Origin: JAFDEI01 sp964196055
GTDB lineage: Bacteria > Myxococcota_A > UBA9160 > SMWR01
Assembly (NCBI GenBank): GCA_964196055.1
Contig: CAXMSF010000335.1
Location: 1-9,984, forward strand
DNA length: 9,984 bases
Reading direction: 5' to 3'
Part shown: positions 6,323 through 9,984 of the stretch, in pieces
Layout: each line of letters opens with the position of its first letter
How positions within the stretch are numbered: the stretch's first letter is position 1
Notes under the pieces: generated by a model
The model's input: the letters and a program-made list of their open reading frames with translations, nothing else
What the model was told of the DNA's origin: nothing
Databases searched by the model: none
Translations under genes and position numbers: made by a program

Positions 6323-7006
6323 CTACCTCGGAACCTCTTCACCGACTCGACTCGCGATTGCACCCTTCGAGAGATCCTTGTCGCCGACTTCGCCCTTGAA
6401 GATCCAACACTTCACGCCGATGATCCCGTAGGTGGTCTTCGCCTCCGCGAGTCCGTAATCGATGTCGGCGCGCAACGTGTGCAACGGCACCCGTCCCTCG
6501 CGGTACCACTCGCGACGACCCATTTCGGAACCGCCCAGGCGGCCCGAACATTGGATCCGGATACCGCCTGCGCCGAACTTCATGGTCGACGTCACGGCCT
6601 TCTTCATCGCGCGGCGGAAGGCGACTCGGCGCTCGAGCTGAAGCGCTACCGCCTCAGCCACCAACTGCGCATCGAGTTCGGCCTTCCGGATCTCCTTGAT
6701 GTTGATGAAGATCTCCTTGTTGGCGGAGAGCTCACCGAGTTCGGCGCGGAGAGTCTCGACCTCGGCGCCGCGCTTTCCGATCAGGATGCCTGGTCGCGCA
6801 GTATGGATGTTGACGACGATCTTCTCGCCGGTGCGGTCGATGACGACCTTCGAGATACCGGCGTGAAAGAGCTTCTTCTTGATGAAGTTCCGGACGTGCA
6901 GATCCTCGTGGAGCTGCTCGCCGTAGCGTCGTTCAGCGAACCAATTGGACTGCCACCCAAAGAGAGTGCCGATCCGAAAACCGTACGGATGTACCTTCTG
7001 TCCCAC
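6323..7006 (-). CDS. rpsC: 30S ribosomal protein S3 (uS3)
   Basis: A 227-residue protein of the 30S head that forms part of the mRNA entry tunnel and its helicase activity. The N-terminus GQKVHPYGFRIG is diagnostic. A type II KH domain carries the GxxG loop in GILIGKRGAEVETLRAEL at about residues 76-93, and the C-terminal S3 domain has MKFGAGGIRIQCSGRLGGSE followed by REWYREGRVPLHTLRADIDY. The start is GTG (7004-7006): GAGGAA lies a few bases upstream, the rplV stop is 1 nt away, and the conserved protein begins exactly there. In the ribosome S3 contacts S10 and S14 in the head; the S14 gene is not in its usual place in this cluster. Confidence 0.98.
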   Translation of the reverse strand: MGQKVHPYGFRIGTLFGWQSNWFAERRYGEQLHEDLHVRNFIKKKLFHAGISKVVIDRTGEKIVVNIHTARPGILIGKRGAEVETLRAELGELSANKEIFINIKEIRKAELDAQLVAEAVALQLERRVAFRRAMKKAVTSTMKFGAGGIRIQCSGRLGGSEMGRREWYREGRVPLHTLRADIDYGLAEAKTTYGIIGVKCWIFKGEVGDKDLSKGAIASRVGEEVPR

Positions 7007-7007
7007 G

Positions 7008-7355
7008 TTATTCCTCGTTCAAGACGATTTGAATATGGCTGGTTCGGTGCTGGATCCATGCTGCTCGTCCCTGAGCCCGCGCCCGAATTCGCCACATGGA
7101 TGAGCCCTGGTCGACGGTCACCCTCTTCACGACGAGGTTGTCGATGTCGATGCCCGCATGGTCGCGATTGTTCTTCTCCTCGGCGTTCGCGACGGCCGAT
7201 CGCACGAGCTTCGCGAGCGGTTTCGAAAATCGCTTGGTCGACAGGTCGAGGATCGTAAGCGCATCGTCGACGCCACGGCCGCGAATCTCATTCGCAACGA
7301 GCCGAGCCTTTTGTGCGCTCACACGGTAGTTACTCAGACGGGCTATCGATTCCAT
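7008..7355 (-). CDS. rplV: 50S ribosomal protein L22 (uL22)
   Basis: A 115-residue protein whose long beta hairpin lines the constriction of the peptide exit tunnel opposite L4. The globular part is typical: LSNYRVSAQKARLVANEIRG at 7-26 and SAVANAEEKNN at 53-63. The hairpin at about 84-108 (QGSSMWRIRARAQGRAAW, then RTSHIQIVL) keeps the frame of the family but departs at its tip. Where E. coli has Lys83, Pro87 and Lys90, this protein has Trp88, Ala92 and Gln95. The ATG lies 1 nt after the rpsS stop and has no clear Shine-Dalgarno sequence, so it probably depends on coupling. Confidence 0.97.
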   Translation of the reverse strand: MESIARLSNYRVSAQKARLVANEIRGRGVDDALTILDLSTKRFSKPLAKLVRSAVANAEEKNNRDHAGIDIDNLVVKRVTVDQGSSMWRIRARAQGRAAWIQHRTSHIQIVLNEE

Positions 7356-7356
7356 A

Positions 7357-7635
7357 TCAGCGCGTCTTCACTTTCTTGTCGGTGGAGTGGCCGGTGAACT
7401 TCCGAGTCGGCGAGAACTCGCCCAGGCGATGTCCGACCATGTTCTCGGTCACGAAAACCGGTACGAACAGTTTCCCGTTGTGCACGTGGAAGGTCATTCC
7501 GACGAATTCCGGCGTAATCATCGAACGGCGAGACCAGGTCCGAATCACCTGCTTCGAACCGCTGGCGACAACCTTGTCGACCTTCCGCTGAAGGCTCGGG
7601 TCGATGAACGGTCCCTTCTTGAGTGATCGCGCCAT
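7357..7635 (-). CDS. rpsS: 30S ribosomal protein S19 (uS19)
   Basis: A 92-residue protein of the 30S head that contacts S13 and the A-site region. It begins MARSLKKGPFIDPSLQRKV and contains the typical run TWSRRSMITPEFVGMTFHVH, then HNGKLFVPVFVTENMVGHRL and the signature GEFSPTRKFTGHS. The ATG abuts the rplB TAA directly (TAAATG), with a GGGGGAAGAAG stretch upstream as a Shine-Dalgarno sequence. Nothing unusual; length matches the family. Confidence 0.98.
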   Translation of the reverse strand: MARSLKKGPFIDPSLQRKVDKVVASGSKQVIRTWSRRSMITPEFVGMTFHVHNGKLFVPVFVTENMVGHRLGEFSPTRKFTGHSTDKKVKTR

Positions 7636-8466
7636 TTACTTCTTCCCCCGCCGCTTGACGATGTATTTCTGCGACCTCTGGTTCTTGCGCGTCTTGTGCC
7701 CCTTCGTCGGCACACCCCAGGGCGTGCACGGGTGGCGTCCGCCCGAAGACCGGCCCTCGCCGCCACCCATTGGGTGATCGACCGGGTTCATCGCAACGCC
7801 ACGAACGATCGATCGGCGGCCCTTCCAGCGCATGCGACCGGCCTTGCCGATCTTCTGGAGTTCGTGATCGCCGTTGCCGACACTGCCGATCGTGGCCGCG
7901 CAATCGACATGGATCAAGCGGTGCTCGCCACTGGGCATCCGCAAGGTGGCGTACTTGCCCTCGCGCGCCATCAGCTGCGCGCGGCCGCCGGCGGCGCGAA
8001 CGAGCTGGGCGCCCTTGCCGACCTTCATCTCGATGGCGTGCACCACGGTTCCCAGCGGAATCCGCGCCAGCGGCAGCGTATTGCCGACGTCCGGCGTCGC
8101 GTCGCCACCCGACATCACGATTGCACCCACGCGCAGGCCGGCCGGAGCCAGGATGTAACGCTTCTCGCCGTCGACATAGTTCAACAACGCGATGTTCGCG
8201 GAGCGGTTCGGGTCGTATTCGATCGCGGCAACCTTCGCGGGAATACCGGTCTTGTTGCGGCGAAAGTCGACCTTGCGATACCGCCGTTTGTGACCGCCGC
8301 CCCGGTGCCAGGTCGTGATCCGGCCGTTCACGTTGCGACCACCAGTCTTGCTTACCGCACCCTCGACGAGGGAACGCTCCGGTCTTCCGCGGGTGATCTC
8401 CGCGAAATCCGAAACGCTCATACCGCGCCGGCCAGGCGAAGTCGGCTTGTAGTTCTTCACACCCAT
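7636..8466 (-). CDS. rplB: 50S ribosomal protein L2 (uL2)
   Basis: A 276-residue primary 23S rRNA binder needed for subunit association and peptidyl-transferase function. Visible are GGRNVNGRITTWHRGGGHKR at 42-61, the OB-like part RNKTGIPAKVAAIEYDPNRS at 70-89, then YILAPAGLRVG, and the C-terminal signature NPVDHPMGGGEGR at 227-239. The key first His of that signature (His231) is kept; the second, His in E. coli and many bacteria, is Met233. I recall the Met variant in other phyla, so it is not a defect. The ATG lies 7 nt after the rplW stop with a GGGAG about 12 nt upstream. Confidence 0.98.
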   Translation of the reverse strand: MGVKNYKPTSPGRRGMSVSDFAEITRGRPERSLVEGAVSKTGGRNVNGRITTWHRGGGHKRRYRKVDFRRNKTGIPAKVAAIEYDPNRSANIALLNYVDGEKRYILAPAGLRVGAIVMSGGDATPDVGNTLPLARIPLGTVVHAIEMKVGKGAQLVRAAGGRAQLMAREGKYATLRMPSGEHRLIHVDCAATIGSVGNGDHELQKIGKAGRMRWKGRRSIVRGVAMNPVDHPMGGGEGRSSGGRHPCTPWGVPTKGHKTRKNQRSQKYIVKRRGKK

Positions 8467-8473
8467 GACGCGC

Positions 8474-8761
8474 CTACACTCCCTCGAAGAATTCGATCGA
8501 GTGGCCTTCGGCCAAGCGCACGATCGCCTTCTTCCATTCGGGTTTTCGACCCATGTATTTCCCGACGCGCTTGCTCTTGCGGTGCATACGCATCGTGTGA
8601 ATGTCGAGCACCTTCACGTCGAACAATCCTTCGACCGCGCGGCGGATGTCGTGCTTGTTCGCACGCGGGTCCACTGCCAGCGTCACGAGATTCTGCTCTT
8701 CGCGACCGATATTGCTCTTCTCGGTGACGAGAGGCCGCTGAATCACTTCGTGGATGTTCAT
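8474..8761 (-). CDS. rplW: 50S ribosomal protein L23 (uL23)
   Basis: A 95-residue protein at the exit of the peptide tunnel, the main dock for trigger factor and signal recognition particle. The N-terminus has VIQRPLVTEKSNI, followed by LVTLAVDPRANKHDIRRAVE and LFDVKVLDIHTMRMHRKSKR, then GRKPEWKKAIVRLAEGHSIE; all positions are family-typical. The ATG overlaps the rplD stop by ATGA with a strong GGAGG 7 nt upstream (8769-8773). Its gene neighbours are as usual for the S10 cluster. Confidence 0.97.
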   Translation of the reverse strand: MNIHEVIQRPLVTEKSNIGREEQNLVTLAVDPRANKHDIRRAVEGLFDVKVLDIHTMRMHRKSKRVGKYMGRKPEWKKAIVRLAEGHSIEFFEGV

Positions 8762-9408
8762 GCCGACGCCTCCTTCGGAGCACCGCCCAGGCGCGCGTCG
8801 ATGGCCGCGACGGCCGCAGAGGTCAGCACCAGGCTCGGGTAACGCAAGACGTCATAGACGTTCAATCCGGCCGCGCGGAGTACCTTCACCCGCGGAAGAT
8901 TTCGTGCGGAGCGCTCGATATGCGCATCCTCGGCGTCGATCACGATCAGCACGCCGCCTCCCTCGATGCCGAGAGCACCGAGTATTTCGGCCACGCGCTT
9001 GGTCTTGTACTCGCCGATCTCGAGCGAATCGATCACTGTAATGGCTGCTTCCTCGAGGCGCTGCGAGAGTGCACACCGGAGTGCGGCACGGCGCACCTTC
9101 TTCGGGAGCTTGTGGTCGTAGCTGCGCGGAACCGGCCCGAAGGCACTGCCGCCGCCGGCCCACTGCGGGGCGCGGGTCGTGCCCTGCCGAGCTCGGCCTG
9201 TACCCTTCTGCTTCCACGGCTTCGAACCACCGCCGGAGACCGCTGCTCGATTCTTCGTGCTGTGGGTACCGGTGTGACGCGCCGCCAGCTGCCGAGTAAC
9301 CTCGGCGTGCAGCAGATCGGGCTTCACCTTGACCTCGAAGATCGCCGCAGCGAGGTCAACGGTACCGGCCTTCTTGTTCTCGGTCGTAACGACGTCGAGG
9401 GTCGCCAT
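8758..9408 (-). CDS. rplD: 50S ribosomal protein L4 (uL4)
   Basis: A 216-residue early assembly protein; its extended loop reaches the exit tunnel opposite L22, and in E. coli it also represses the S10 operon through the mRNA leader. The loop is canonical: STKNRAAVSGGGSKPWKQKG at 50-69 followed by TGRARQGTTRAPQWAGGG. The C-terminal part has LVIVID-like and SARNLPRVKVLRAAGLNVYD elements. The ATG (9406-9408) lies only 2 nt after the rpsJ stop, where rplC is normally found. The best Shine-Dalgarno candidate, GGAG, is about 14 nt upstream, which is too far to be good, so translation likely depends on ribosomes finishing rpsJ. Confidence 0.97.
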   Translation of the reverse strand: MATLDVVTTENKKAGTVDLAAAIFEVKVKPDLLHAEVTRQLAARHTGTHSTKNRAAVSGGGSKPWKQKGTGRARQGTTRAPQWAGGGSAFGPVPRSYDHKLPKKVRRAALRCALSQRLEEAAITVIDSLEIGEYKTKRVAEILGALGIEGGGVLIVIDAEDAHIERSARNLPRVKVLRAAGLNVYDVLRYPSLVLTSAAVAAIDARLGGAPKEASA

Positions 9409-9410
9409 GA

Positions 9411-9728
9411 TCAGAGTTTGATCTCCACGTCGACACCGGCTGCGAGCTCGAGCTTCATCAGTGCATCGACGGTTTGCGGCGTCGGATCGAGAATGTCGAT
9501 CAGGCGCTTGTGTGTACGGATTTCGAACTGTTCCCGCGACTTCTTGTCGATGTGCGGGCCACGCAGGACCGTGTACTTATTGATCGAGGTCGGAAGCGGA
9601 ATCGGGCCCGCGACTCGCGCTCCTGTACGGACCGCGGTGTCGACGATTTCGCCGGCACTCTGGTCCAGGAGCTTGAAGTCGTATCCCTTCATCCGGATCC
9701 GAATTTTCTGTGAGTTGATATCTGCCAT
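9411..9728 (-). CDS. rpsJ: 30S ribosomal protein S10 (uS10)
   Basis: A 105-residue protein of the 30S head that also acts as NusE in antitermination complexes with NusB. The core reads IRIRMKGYDFKLLDQSAGEI, followed by GARVAGPIPLPTSINKYTVL, and the signature RGPHIDKKSREQFEIRTHKR; it ends GVDVEIKL. The ATG at 9726-9728 stands 4 nt after the tuf stop with a poor AGGA close by. No leader precedes it, so it is read from the tuf transcript. Immediately downstream comes rplD rather than the usual rplC. Confidence 0.98.
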   Translation of the reverse strand: MADINSQKIRIRMKGYDFKLLDQSAGEIVDTAVRTGARVAGPIPLPTSINKYTVLRGPHIDKKSREQFEIRTHKRLIDILDPTPQTVDALMKLELAAGVDVEIKL

Positions 9729-9732
9729 TTTC

Positions 9733-9984
<252 letters not shown>

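Noticed and set aside
5951..7258. A 435-codon open frame on the + strand opposite rplP, rpsC and rplV
   Set aside because: It spans three real genes on the other strand, has no recognisable domain, and is explained by codon bias. The same applies to the long + strand frames at 3429-4307, 4344-5525 and 7696-8727.

Overview
The window is one densely packed minus-strand gene run: the 3' end of tuf (EF-Tu), the S10 ribosomal protein cluster, the spc cluster, then secY, adk and the 5' end of map. All genes read right to left. Between tuf and map I find 20 complete protein genes. Only about 78 nt lie between genes in total, the largest gap is 28 nt, and many genes join by ATGA, GTGA or TGATG overlaps. 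I see no tRNA, rRNA, mobile element, CRISPR array, promoter or factor-independent terminator, and no non-coding stretch near 300 nt.

The DNA is GC-rich (about 60% by eye). The order tuf-rpsJ-...-secY-adk-map and the protein sequences fit a Gram-negative-type bacterium. My best inference is a lineage around the former Deltaproteobacteria (Myxococcota, Desulfobacterota, Binatota or a relative), held with low confidence because no search was run.

Layout in transcription order (right to left): tuf 3' end (S-partner of the str operon); rpsJ, rplD, rplW, rplB, rpsS, rplV, rpsC, rplP, rpmC, rpsQ (S10 part); rplN, rplE, rpsH, rplF, rplR, rpsE, rpmD, rplO (spc part); secY (translocon), adk (short-LID adenylate kinase), map (methionine aminopeptidase, cut by the window edge). 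The genes jointly supply ribosomal proteins of both subunits, the membrane channel for nascent proteins, nucleotide balance and N-terminal Met removal.

The main surprise is what is absent. Three genes that normally sit in this cluster are missing with clean junctions: rplC (uL3) between rpsJ and rplD (2-nt gap), rplX (uL24) between rplN and rplE (0-nt gap), and rpsN (uS14) between rplE and rpsH (28-nt gap, which holds only an 11-codon mini-ORF). uL3 and uL24 are the two proteins identified by in vitro reconstitution as initiators of E. coli 50S assembly, so their joint absence from the operon is notable. The intergenic spaces that carry the L4 (S10 leader) and S8 (rplX-rplE) autoregulatory targets in E. 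coli are also absent here. The genes are presumably encoded elsewhere in the genome; this window cannot show that.
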